From Buddleja alternifolia (lineage: Eukaryota > Streptophyta > Magnoliopsida > Lamiales > Scrophulariaceae): a DNA stretch of 64,000 bases. Under the pieces are notes generated by a model. That model did not search any database. It saw only the letters and a list, made by a program, of their open reading frames with translations, and was not told where the DNA came from. The translations under genes were made by a program, and so were the position numbers. The stretch spans positions 23,321,022 through 23,385,021 of the forward strand of contig CM033399.1 in the NCBI GenBank assembly GCA_019426215.1. The letters are read 5' to 3'. How positions within the stretch are numbered: position 1 is the stretch's first letter; each line of letters starts with the position of its first letter. Positions 23,569 through 34,662 of this stretch are shown here, in pieces.

Positions 23569-24769
23569 TGGATAGAAGTCATTTTTATGTGTTTTTAAGC
23601 CCCTTGCGTTTATGTTTTAGGTTCATTTATCGCTTGATTCTGTCACTTGTGCATTTAATTTGTGCGTTAAGTGATTTCAGGCCTTAAGTGGATACAATCG
23701 AAGAAAGGGCAAAAAAATGACGTATAAAACAAGTTTTGGCTAAGATATTTCGCATCTCCACGCCCAAGCACAGCCATAATCACGTCTGGCGCCCAAACAA
23801 GCAAGAAATAAGCTGGAGTTACGCAGAAGGGCGCCTAGGCCCCATTTCCCCATGCTCGGGCGTCAAATTTGCCACACCTTTCATGTTTGAGAGCTATTTA
23901 TGTATGTTTAGAGACCGAATTTGAGAAAGTGTCTTGTTACAAATTTGTAGAGACATGTCTTATCTTCATGTGGAAACTTGAATCATTCAAATTAGAGGTC
24001 GTAGGAAAATGTTATGAAAAAAACACGATTGTTGCGCCGAAAAGCAGGAAAACGGTTCAGAGTTTGAATTGGGCGCCACTTTCTCACGCCTAGGCACCAC
24101 AACCACCACACCTAGGTGCCATTATACGTGCCTGGGCGCCATGCAACTTATTCCCCAAGTCATTTGTGCCACGTAGGCCGCGCCTAGGCGCCGCTGCAAC
24201 CGTTTTTGAACCTATAAAGCCAAATTTTCAGCACATGACCGGGGGTTCAAAATCTGGGAGATTGGAAGCATTTTTCTGGGTTTTGGGCCATATTTTCACC
24301 TACCTTGAAGGGCAAGGAGAAGATTATAGCTAAGGATTGAATCTCCACTCGAGGATCCATCACCATTCAACATTTTAAGGAGTTTATTCATTGTTTATTG
24401 CATTTTCTGTTTACACTTATTTATATGAATATGTTGAATTCTTCTATGTTTATGGCTATGGGCTAAATTCATATGGCTAGGGCCTTGTAAGAATTGATTT
24501 GTTAGACATTCGTATTATTGATAATCGTTGAATTAATTCATATGTTGCTATGTGTTATGAATTTGTGCTTATGTTTCTTACATGTGATTGATCACCATAT
24601 GTATGATTTATTGCCTAATTTAGCACTTTGAGAAAGACTTAAACTAGGGTGCAAAGGATTTATAACATCACTGAACCAAATAGGATTTGCCCTAGGCATA
24701 GGTAAGACTCCCGGGTGAAGTCGTTCAATTCTAATCGAGTAAACTTCTAGTTCTTTAATGCATACTTAT
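23569..24769 (+). mobile_element. LTR C: truncated copy of LTR A
   Basis: Starts tggatagaagtcatttttat right after the polypurine tract and follows LTR A closely up to aatgcatactta. There it switches to internal sequence (tgctcatttcaaccttagtt, as at 21138). About 400 bp of the LTR's 3' end is missing. The break shares only the few bases tta with the joined sequence. Confidence 0.8.
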
Positions 24770-25746
24770 GCTCATTTCAACCTTAGTTGAGAGTGAATCT
24801 TCCTTAGATGAAACACGTTGCACATAAGTTGAAGGTAGAGGGATTGAAAAGTGTTCCCCATCTCGAGACATGTGAGGAGCACCCCCGGATATATTAACCT
24901 AGATTTTTCATGTTGTTTTGAGATGATTAGTTGCTTATGGGTCCATAATTGTGTTAAATGAATGAATGACTGAGATGAGATTGGTATGACCTCAAGAATT
25001 CGGTCACGCCAACGAGGATTGCAGGTCACCAAAGCACCATTTCCTATATACTATACTCGTTGAGCTAATTTGAGATTTGCTCAAGCCAATCAAGAATGAG
25101 TTGAATAAAAGATCTCGTTCTATTTCGTGGCCTTTGCCACTCGGGTGTTTAAGTTCGCAGGACTGTCCTAACACTTAGCACCCTAAAACTCTCTGGTTTG
25201 GGAGTTGTTGACCCAAAGCCTGTTACATGGGTGGCAAAGAAGATCTAAAGGGATATAACATTATACGAGGCCATATGTTGAGTTTAAGAGTAATTCGTTT
25301 CAAAGTGTGAAATGTCAATGTAAAGTGAATGGAAGTGAGCACAATTTAACCTTAAAGTTGCCTATGATTTGATGAGCTTTATGACCTATCGAAATTTGGT
25401 AGATATGGGGAATGTTCCGAGCATGATAGGAATGCCTTTCGATCATAATGCCCTAGATCTTATCCCACTACACCCTTTAGGAATTGGTTCGGTTCTAGGT
25501 GTTGAATGAACATTGTCTTCATTTGTGTACATTTTGTTGAGCTTTATTGTCGCTTGATTTGTGCCATTTCATCATAGTTCTTCTTTTAAGTTGTCACGGT
25601 TGGTTTGAGCTTAACATCCTTCGATTTTGTGGGTATATCTCAAGCAAACCCTCACGAGACTATAACTCGTCCTTTGAGGTAACTCAAGGGTTTAAAGGCT
25701 TGTTGCACACGCTAAGTGCAACCGTTTACTCCACGAAAGTGATTTA
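24770..25746 (+). mobile_element. second copy of the Athila-type 3' internal region
   Basis: Follows 21138-21270 plus 22633-23480 with few differences and lacks solo LTR B. It diverges near 25746 (ccacgaaagtga), where the next retrotransposon begins. Non-coding. Confidence 0.75.
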
Positions 25747-26004
25747 TATTTTTTGTGTAATTTTTAGAAGTTTGGAATTTTGAGAGAAAAAAGTGTATTT
25801 ATTTCCAATATTAGAGTTTATGTATTTCAATATTCAAGTTCAATAAAGAAGTGACTCTTTTTCCATTTCTCTACATAAATTTCGACTTTTAGCATTCATT
25901 ATTTTAGTATATTAATTATAAAAATTAATTGAAAACCTTATTTGGTTCTTTGATTTTTCTTGGTGTAAAAATCGAACAACATCAAGTGGCGCCATCTGTG
26001 GGAA
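25747..26004 (+). mobile_element. 5' LTR remnant and primer binding site of a Tat-type gypsy element
   Basis: An AT-rich stretch ending tcgaacaacatca is followed by tggcgccatctgtgggaa (25987-26004). That motif occupies the primer binding site position in many plant gypsy elements; I cannot assign the tRNA with certainty. Only about 240 bp of LTR is present, so the 5' part is probably lost at the junction near 25746. Confidence 0.55.
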
Positions 26005-26035
26005 AGTAGTTTAAGACGTGAGTCATTGCATTAAA

Positions 26036-28023
26036 ATGGAAAGAGTTCAAGGATTGAGACGTTCGGAGCAAAGAAACGTCGTCGTGCCACCGTTGGCGGA
26101 AGCGGCGCAAGGAAGAACCGCCGCCAACACGGTGGCGGGTGAAGAGGCCACACCTCCGGCGGCCACCACATAGCCCGGTGTTTCACCGGGGGAGCTGTTG
26201 ATGGTAAATCCTGCGCCTTCTTCGGTTTTTGTGTTACCCATTTTGAAAAATACCAACGTTGCATCAGGATCCATTCAATCATTACTTCAAAGAAGCTTAC
26301 CCTCGCAGTAGGTGGCTGCGCCGGGTATCCCATGTGTATACACACGTCGTCATGAAGCAGGTCACGTATCCCCTCCTAACTTAGAAGGACCTATTCAGCC
26401 ACCTCATCCACCATTGGCCAATGAGAATGGAGGACTGATCCCGCCATCGCATGGACAGGTGTCTGTAAGCGAAGGAAGCCAACAATTGGAAGGACATGAT
26501 GAGCAACATGCTCACCAAGTAGCATATGCTATGTCGTTAGGTGTCCCGCCAACAGGGAGTGACTTCCCTCCCATGGATAAATGGGGATGAATATTCACTA
26601 CAACGATGGCTCCTGCTTTGCAAGGAGAATACGCCCAACCGAGGTGGGAGGTTCCGATGAGCATTCCATTTCCACCCCCTCTAGCTGTCACCTCTGCTAT
26701 TCCCATGGCTCACGGTTCAAGGGGGCGATGATCGTCTTCATGAAGAGACCTCAGGAGGAAACCAACAAGAATGGAGTCACCAACCCTGGTGAGATGGGTA
26801 ATACACCTTGGTGGCAACAGTCGATGAACCTTATGGGCCACAATATGATGCGCCCAGAGGTGATGGAAGGATTCGAGGACTTAATGGCGGAAATGAGAGA
26901 AATGAGTCAATGCCTAGGAGGGCACGCCTCACCATCTCTTAGAGGAGTTTCGTTCGGGCCCAGGATCTTGGCGGAAGAGCTTCCCAATAATTTTTTAGCC
27001 CTGAATATTGCGGAGTGTGATGGATCGATGGACCCCACAGAGCACTTATCAAAGTTTGAGAATAGTGCTCTACTTCATCAGTACACTGATGGGGTGAAGT
27101 GCCTAGTCTTCCTGACCACCCTGACGAAAGCTGCTCAGCAGTGGTTTAATCAGCTAACTCCTAGCTTGATACACTTATTTAAGGAGTTCAGCCTGATGTT
27201 TCTTCATCAGTTTCCCAGTAGCAAGAGGTATCAAAAAACCTCTTTGAGCTTGTTTAATATGCGTCAGGGAGCTAACGAGCCCTTAAGAGGGTTCACAAGG
27301 AGATTCAATGACACTGCTTTGGAGGTACCTTTCGTGAATGCTGAGGTTCTAGTTAATGCATTCGCCCAAGATTTGAAGGATGGAGATTTCTTTAGGTCCC
27401 TGGCCAAAAGGCCGGCTGTCAACTTTGACAACTTGCTGGAAAGGACATGGAAATATGTGAATCTTGAAGAAGCAACCCAAGCAAAGATAGCTAGCAGCAA
27501 CGCTGCTACTAAGAATGAAAAGAAGACCCCGGTGGAGTCCAAGAAGCCTGCCTATCCAAATAGGTATAGAGAACAGTATCGTAATCCAATTCGGACACCT
27601 CTTAAGGTGACTCTTGAAAAATCTCTTATGGCAATAGAAGAGGAGAATATGCTTGAGATAAGACGGCCAAGGAGTGCTGCGAGTGGGCCCACTCAGCCCA
27701 AATCTGACATGTATTGCCACTTTCACAAAGATTATGGGCATGATACTGACACATGTCGCTATTTGCTGAATGAAATAGAAATGTTGATAGCGTGTGGGTA
27801 CTTACAAGAGCTTATATGTCGTGACCGAGAAAAGAACATGAGGATGTTCGAGAAGAATCCTACCCCACCACAATATTGTGTGGATGTCAAAATCCGTCCC
27901 CAGGAGGATCCCCGTGAAGTGGTGGGCAGACTAGAAGAAGAGGAGAGACCAAATCAAAGAAGAAAGTTTATTAACATAATATCTGGAGGTCCTACCGATG
28001 GAGATTCGCATAAAGCCCGATGA
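26036..28023 (+). pseudogene. Tat-type gypsy gag, N-terminal part decayed
   Basis: The best part is an open frame at 26581-28023. It holds a Retrotrans_gag domain (from about ILAEELPNNFLALNIAE to DGDFFRSLAKRPAVNF) and a C-terminal zinc-knuckle-like CHFHKDYGHDTDTC. The region upstream (26036-26580) translates in another frame as the low-complexity gag N-terminus, with two stops near 26170 and 26310, so a frame change lies between them. Gag would form the particle of the retrotransposon. The copy is broken, and its downstream protease is partly lost around the nested insertion at 28066. Confidence 0.8.
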
Positions 28024-28065
28024 GATCACCTTAGGGCTCTGAGGGAGTTATCTGATTTGGAGATG

Positions 28066-29422
28066 TGACACGCTAGAACCTAACGTGCTTTGGATAGCAA
28101 GAGTACTAGTCGCGATAGTAATAAAAGTGGACAAAAATAAGTTCGGGTTGTCGAACCACGGAGACTTGGATTTTTAGTTTCTAATTTTCAAAAAGGTAAA
28201 AGACACTTAAAGTAAAGCGGGACTAAAACAATTAAGTAAATGAAGGACCAAAGGAGGGAACAAGCTATGGATTAAACTTCACGTATGATAGAATGACCAA
28301 GGCACATGCTACAACCAAATCTACTTGTCATTTTATATGGGTTACTCCTTGAATTATTAGACTCCTATTGCTTTGGTGGAAACTCCTAAATTAATTATTA
28401 CCCGATGTCTCGGCTCATAACAAACCTATGATTAGTTGACGGTTCTCTAAATATGTCTATCCGAGAATCTAATCAAAAATCACGCATTAACGTTCTCGAG
28501 CTTCCCCGAATAAATCCGGCTAACAACACCCGGGAATCTTTACCTATTTCTAGGAGCAATCCCTCATTTGTTTCGGGTGATGTGTTAATTCCCTTGCACC
28601 CTAATCTATCTTCTCTTGAACAACTAGATTAGGCAAGATAGCAAGCATATGGTGATCAAACACATGATTGGAATAAAAGCATAGAATTAACACACAAAGC
28701 AATAGGAGAATTAATACAAAAAGTAATTTCACATATATTGACTCATAAATTGGCCTTCACATGGCCTTAGTCTCACAAATTTAGCTCATAATCAATAACA
28801 TAGAAGATCCTAATGTAGTCATGTACATAATCATAGACAACTATGTAATGAAAAACAAATGAAAACTCCCTATATTGCTTGATTGATGATGTATCCGAGT
28901 CAAGAGCTTCAATACCAAGTTAGATCTCCTTCTTAGCCTCTTAGAGTTTATGAAGAATGGCCCAAAACCCAGCAAATCGCCCCTAATCTCCCAGATTTCC
29001 AACCCTTCAAATGAATTGAAAACTCCTATTTATACATTCCAAAATCTGTTATTGCGGCGCCTAGGCGGGAGTTGATTGGCGCCTAGGCGCCGCCTATGTG
29101 GCATTTATTTCTTGGGGCATAAGTTCCGGGGCGCCCAGGCGCGCGACATGTGGCGCCTAGGCGCAGGTCGATTGGCGCCTAGGCGGGCGCTTCAGAACAC
29201 CGATTTTTCTCTATTTGGGTGGCGCCTGGGCGGGCGTTTCAGGAGCCAGAGCGAAGTGGATGAAACCAGTCGTCTTTTTCCCTTTTCTTCGTCCATCGTC
29301 GCTTACTACCTGAAATCACTTCACACACATATTAAACGCATGAGTGGCACGAAATAAACCATATACGAGCCTAAATTGTAATTAAAAGGGCATAAAAACT
29401 TATGCAAAAATGACTCCTATCA
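28066..29422 (-). repeat. 3' LTR of the nested Athila-type element
   Basis: 1357 bp. On the plus strand it starts tgacacgctagaacctaacg and ends gactcctatca. Nearly identical to 33272-34662, apart from scattered substitutions and a 34-bp indel in the GC-rich part. It contains several gcgcctaggcg palindromes (29050-29240). Confidence 0.93.
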
Positions 29423-29436
29423 ACCCCCCCAAACTT
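29423..29436 (-). promoter_or_regulatory. polypurine tract of the nested element
   Basis: acccccccaaac on the plus strand, i.e. a G-rich purine run on the minus strand directly before the 3' LTR, as expected for the plus-strand primer. Confidence 0.8.
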
Positions 29437-30553
29437 ATCACATGCTCGACCTCCTAGTATCTATTAAGCCTGACTCTTAGGCTTTCTATGACACCCTTCT
29501 AACGAGCTTTAGGCCAATAACTCCCAAACCAGATGGCTTTAGGGTATCAAGTGTAGAGACACTCCTAAGGGCTTAATCGCTCGAGTTTCAAAGGCCACAA
29601 AATCAAACTAGGTCCTTATTCACTTAACACTTGCATTGGCTTGAGCTTAGCTCAAATTAGCATAATAGTACAATATTCTAGGCATGATGCTCTTCGCCCC
29701 CAGTATCTATTAAGCCTGACTTTTGCAGTCATACCAATGTTCAACCTCTTTTATTATAATTAAGCATACAAAGTTAACGTTCTCAACTCATAACACATGT
29801 GAAAATTCTAAGTTGATATTTTCGGGATCAAGCCTTTAAGTGTTTCAAAATGGTTGCCCACTCAACGCCTCTACCCTTGATTTATGTGCGTATGTGAAAC
29901 ATCTTAAAGATAATCTAGTCATGTTTAGGGTCCCACAAGCAAGGAACTATGTGTATAGCCATTAAAAACCAAATTGATAGAGAAAGCATACCATGTATTC
30001 AAGTTAACCATGCTCAATTCATCAAGTGACGGGTTGAAATTCTATCCAAAATAAAATTAAAATTGCACACATTTCACATGTAGAGGTACAACATCCCCCC
30101 AAACTTGGACCGAATTATGTAAAACATGAATAAACATGACTATAATGGATCTAGCGTACCCCCCCACACTTATCATGAACATTGTCCCCAATGCTCGAAA
30201 AAGAGAAGGGCAAAGTACACGTCACCATAGGGGTGCTGAAAAGCAAACCCGAGTCCTTGAATGCAAATGTGTCCAAGAGTGGCAACAGCGGTGTAAGACA
30301 TTAATGCAAGAACTACACATTAAACGATGCTAGCCATACGAATCATCAAGCATTGGATAGAAATGAGAAACGAAACACAACCAACAACAAAACACAAGAC
30401 AGCTAAAACAAACATGCATCTACTAAAAAAAAAAAAAAAAAAAACGGAAGAAACAGAAATGAAATGACAGAAAAAAGAAAAACTTACAAACTTGGGTTGC
30501 CTCCCAAGAAGCGCTTGTTTATAGTCATTAGCTTGACTTTTGTGCGTTAAGGT
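29437..30553 (-). other. 3' untranslated region of the nested element
   Basis: About 1.1 kb without supported open frames between protease and polypurine tract. It shares the segment cttgggaggcaacccaagtt (in minus-strand sense) with the internal region at 20560. Confidence 0.7.
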
Positions 30554-31627
30554 TCAAATAGGTGGCCCATTGAGAACAACAATATCCTTGCCATTCCTCA
30601 TTTTCTTCTTATGTCCCACTTGCCTCCACTCATATTGCGGTGTTTTTCGATAAGCCCTTTGTGTCGGATTTGTCTTATCGATTTCACGAACACGTAGATG
30701 TGGTGGAATGTACTTCATGCAAAAATCAGCTTTTCTCATCTTGCCTTGTTGCTGATTGGGGACCTCATCCTCCGCCATAAGAGTGCCCTTAGTCTTACCA
30801 AGTGTGCCTTGCTCATCAAACAAAAGGTGAATAGCATCGACATATAAACAAGTAAGATCAGCCATAGGCGGTTGCATGTCATGACAAACATCGAATATCA
30901 CCTTTTTATCACCCATCTTCAATGTCAACCTACCCTTTCCCATGTCGAGCTTTGCGTTGCTAGTGGCTAGGAAGGGTCTTCCTAGAATCAAGGGGACATC
31001 AATGTCACTATCCATTTCTAGAACCACGAAGTCGACCGGATAGAAGAACTTGTCAACTTGTACAATGACATCCTCGATAATGCCCTTTGGTTTCTTGATA
31101 GAGCGATCCGCCAATTGCACGGACATGGATGTTGGCGTAAGATCTCTAAGGCCTAGCTTCTTACAAATAGAGTAGGGAAGAAGGTTGATACTTGCTCCCG
31201 AATCACAAAGAACTTTGTTGAACTTGAGATGGACAATAGTGCAGGGTATTGCGAGATTCCCGGGATCTTTGAGTTTAGTTGGCAATTTATTGAGCAAGAC
31301 GGCATAACATTCCTCAGTGAGACACACTGTCTCCCTTTCCTCCCACTTCTGTTTGTTAGATAGTATGTCTTTGAAGTACTTCACATAATTCGGCATTTGG
31401 AGAATGGCGTCAATAAACAGAATATGAATCCTTACCTCCCGAAGGATTTCCAAAATTCGAAGAAAGCTCGGATCCATCTCTTTTTGCTTCTTTTTGTGAG
31501 CGTTTGGGAAGGGGAGACGAACTTCGATAGGGGGAGAATACATTGGATTGGAAGGATGAAAACCGACTGAAACAGGAGGCGGCGCCTGGGCGCGTATATG
31601 GGCGCGGATCTGTAGGCGCCGGGGCAC
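30554..31627 (-). CDS. Athila-type retroviral-like aspartic protease (end of gag-pro)
   Basis: A 357-codon frame with the retropepsin active site CDSGASINLLPYS near residues 140-152 and the later ILGRPFLAT motif near residues 215-223. These are the two hallmark motifs of Athila-lineage proteases. The first ~50 residues overlap the end of the gag frame in a different frame, so the gag-pro fusion carries a frameshift around 31.4-31.6 kb. The frame stops at VVLNGPPI, with no reverse transcriptase after it. The protease would process Gag. Confidence 0.85.
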   Translation of the reverse strand: MPRRLQIRAHIRAQAPPPVSVGFHPSNPMYSPPIEVRLPFPNAHKKKQKEMDPSFLRILEILREVRIHILFIDAILQMPNYVKYFKDILSNKQKWEERETVCLTEECYAVLLNKLPTKLKDPGNLAIPCTIVHLKFNKVLCDSGASINLLPYSICKKLGLRDLTPTSMSVQLADRSIKKPKGIIEDVIVQVDKFFYPVDFVVLEMDSDIDVPLILGRPFLATSNAKLDMGKGRLTLKMGDKKVIFDVCHDMQPPMADLTCLYVDAIHLLFDEQGTLGKTKGTLMAEDEVPNQQQGKMRKADFCMKYIPPHLRVREIDKTNPTQRAYRKTPQYEWRQVGHKKKMRNGKDIVVLNGPPI

Positions 31628-33005
31628 CGTCAGAAGGACGCTCGGGCGCGGAAAATAGAGAATCCTGTCCAGAATAGGGGAGATCTAGCTCTTGGGCGTG
31701 CATATCGGGGCGCTCGGGCGCGGATGTACCGGCAGTGTCACTCTCCAATTGTTTTCTACTTCTCAAGGCTATGGAATTGCATTGAGCCTTCGGGTTCTTT
31801 TCCGTGTCACTTGGGAGAGTCCCCGGGGCTCTACCGTTAACCGCATTAGACAGTTGCCCCACTTGTGTTCGCAAATCCTTCATCTCCATACACATATCCT
31901 TTATCATACCCCGAAGTTCGTTGAACGATGTATCGGACTTTTTTATGTGAGCATCTAGTTTCTCATCGATTGTGGGAGGTCGCATTTGCACTTGACCTTG
32001 ACCTTGTCCATTGAAATTGCCTTGCCTCGGGGGTGGGTTATTGAAATGTGGCCGTGGAGTTTGATAGATCCCCGGTTGTGCGTTTTGTGTGGGGTTGGGC
32101 CTTTTTGGAAAATTCTCAAGTACATGAAAGTTCACCCGAGGTTGATTGTGATTCCCCACATAATTGACTTTGCCAACCTACGGTGCCAAGGCTACTACTC
32201 CCTCAACTACTTCCTCAATACAAGCAACCTTTCTAGAGGATGAGGCCTCTTCATCGTCGGGGTAAAGCTCGTCTTCTAGGGCCAACTGTTCTATTTTGTC
32301 CCATACACTTTGACAGTCTAACCCAAGGAGGTCTCCTCTCGCACCCGTGTTGAGTCTATTCCGAATACGTGACCGAACCCCATCATAGAAATGAAGTACT
32401 TGTTCATTCAACCCAAAATTATGATCGGGGCATTTTCGGAGCATGCCCTTATATCTAGCCCAAGCCTCGGCTAAAGACTCATTGCTCCTTTGCCTAAACC
32501 CTTTTATATTACTCCGGAGCTCATTGATTTTGGAGGGTGGAAAGAATTTATTTAAAAAGGCATCGACCAACTCACCCCATGTCGGAATAGATTGTGGAGG
32601 CAAGGATTTGTACCATGTTGTCGCCCTATCCTTTAATGAGAAATGGAAGACTCTTAGACGAATTGCATCAAGATCCCGTGGGTGATATTGAATGGTTACA
32701 AAAGCATCGTCTATAGTCTCTAAATGAGCGTGAGGTGATTCGTCCGGTTCTCCATAGAAAGATTCTCCTTGCACCATACTAAAGATGTGCGCCGGAATGT
32801 GGTAGTTTGGTGCGAAGAAATTAGGCAAGACTACGGGCCCCGGAATGGTATGGACCCTAGGTGGTAAGCTACCCCGAACCGATGGTAATTGTTGAGGAGG
32901 TGCCGTTTGCATGGCTTGTAGAACACCTTGTAACCATTCCCTGTTTTCCGATAAATTCAAATCGGGAAAATTTCCATTCGGGTTTTGGTTGAGATTATTG
33001 GCCAT
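31410..33005 (-). pseudogene. Athila-type gag with one in-frame stop
   Basis: Two frames, 32178-33005 and 31410-32159, lie in the same reading frame. A single TAG near 32175 separates them. The N-terminal 275 codons hold the Retrotrans_gag domain (DLDAIRLRVFHFSLKDRATTW and FFPPSKINELRSNIKGFRQR are typical). The second part is proline- and glutamine-rich and has a short coiled-coil-like stretch (MIKDMCMEMKDLRTQVGQL). The start MANNLNQNPNGNFPDLNL lies about 250 bp after the LTR. Confidence 0.85.
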
Positions 33006-33247
33006 TTCCCTTGTTCGCCTACTAGCCCGAAGAACTCATTCAATTTCGGGCTCCAACTCGTATAGAGGCTCGCTTGAGGAGCAGGTCATGCACCACACAA
33101 GAACCTAACAAGTAAACACAAGAATGAAATTAGAAGAGCACGAAAACAAAAGGAAAGCAAGTAAATAAAGAAAAGACTAAAATTATGAAAACGTAAAAGA
33201 AAAGAAAACAAAAGCAAAATGAAAATCAAACACTCAAAATAAACAAG

Positions 33248-33265
33248 TCCCCGGCAACGGCGCCA
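33248..33265 (-). promoter_or_regulatory. primer binding site, tRNA-Asp
   Basis: Plus strand tccccggcaacggcgcca equals the 3' end of plant tRNA-Asp including CCA, so the minus strand is its complement. It lies six bases inside the 5' LTR. Confidence 0.92.
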
Positions 33266-33271
33266 AAAACT

Positions 33272-34662
33272 TGACACGCTAGAACCTAACGTGCTTTGGA
33301 TAGCAAGAGTACTAGTCGCGATAGTAATAAAAGTGGACAAAAATAAGTCCGGGTTGTCGAACCACGGAGACTTGGATTTTTAGTTTCTGATTTTCAAAAA
33401 GGTAAAAGACACTTAAAGTAAAGCGGGACTAAAACAATTAAGTAAATTAAGGACCAAAGGAGGGAACAAGCTATGGATTAAACTTCACGTATGATAAAAT
33501 GACCAAGATACATGCTACAACCAAATCTACTTGTCAATTTATATGGGTTACTCCTTGAATTATTAGACTCATATTGCTTTGGTGGAAACTCCTAAATTAA
33601 TTATTACCCGATGTCTCGGCTCATAACAAACCTATGATTAGTTGACGGTTCTCTAAATATGTCTATCCGAGAATCTAATCAAAAATCACGCATTAACATT
33701 CTAGAGCTTCCCCGAATAAATCCGGCTAACAACACCCGGGAATCTTTACCTATTTCTAGGAGCAATCCCTCATTTGTTTCGGGTGATGTGTTAATTCCCT
33801 TGCACCCTAATCTATCTTCTCTCGAACAACTAGATTAGGCAAGATAGCAAGCATATGGTGATCAAACACATGATTGGAATAAAAGCATAGAATTAACACA
33901 CAAAGCAATAGGAGAATTAATACAAAAAGTAACTTCACATATATTGACTCATAAATTGGCCTTCACATGGCCTTAGTCTCACAAATTTAGCTCATAATCA
34001 ATAACATAGAAGATCCTAATGTAGTCATGTACATAATCATAGACAACTATGTAATGAAAAACAAATGAAAACTCCCTATATTGCTTGATTGATGATGTAT
34101 CCGAGTCAAGAGCTTCAATCCCAAGCTAGATCTCCTTATTAGCCTCTTAGAGTTGATGAAGAATGGCCCAAAACTCAGCAAATCGCCCCTAATCTCCCAG
34201 ATTTCCAACCCTTCAAATGAATTGAAAACTCCTATTTATACATTCCAAAATCTGTTATTGCGGCGCCTAGGCGGGAGTTGATTGGCGCCTAGGCGCTGCC
34301 TATGTGGCGTTTATTTCTTGGGGCATAAGTTCTGGGGCGCCCAGGCGTGGAGACAAGTGGCGCCCAGGCGCGCGACATGTGGCGCCTAGGTGGCGCCTAG
34401 GCGCGGGTCGATTGGCGCTTAGGCGGGCGCTTCAGAACACCGATTTTTCTCTGTCTTGGTGGCGCCTGGGCGGGCGTTTCAGGAGCCAGAGCAAAGTGGA
34501 TGAAACGAGTCGTCTTTTTCCCTTTTCTTCGTCCATCGTCGCTTACTACCTGAAATCACTTCACGCACATATTAAACGTACGAGTGGCACGAAATAAACC
34601 ATATACGAGCTTAAATTGTCATTAAAAGGGCCTATAAACTTATGCAAAAACGACTCCTATCA
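33272..34662 (-). repeat. 5' LTR of the nested Athila-type element
   Basis: 1391 bp. Starts on plus with tgacacgctagaacctaacg and ends gactcctatca. It contains a repeated gcgcctaggcg block (34260-34470) that is longer than in the partner LTR. Confidence 0.93.

Larger units (their letters stand above)
28066..34662 (-). mobile_element. complete nested non-autonomous Athila-type element (gag-protease only), TSD agatg
   Basis: It is bounded by two LTRs and flanked by the same five bases, agatg (28061-28065 and 34663-34667). Read on the minus strand the order is 5' LTR, tRNA-Asp primer site, gag, protease, untranslated 3' region, polypurine tract, 3' LTR. No reverse transcriptase, RNase H or integrase is encoded, so it depends on another element. 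It splits the Tat-type element between gag and pol. Confidence 0.93.
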
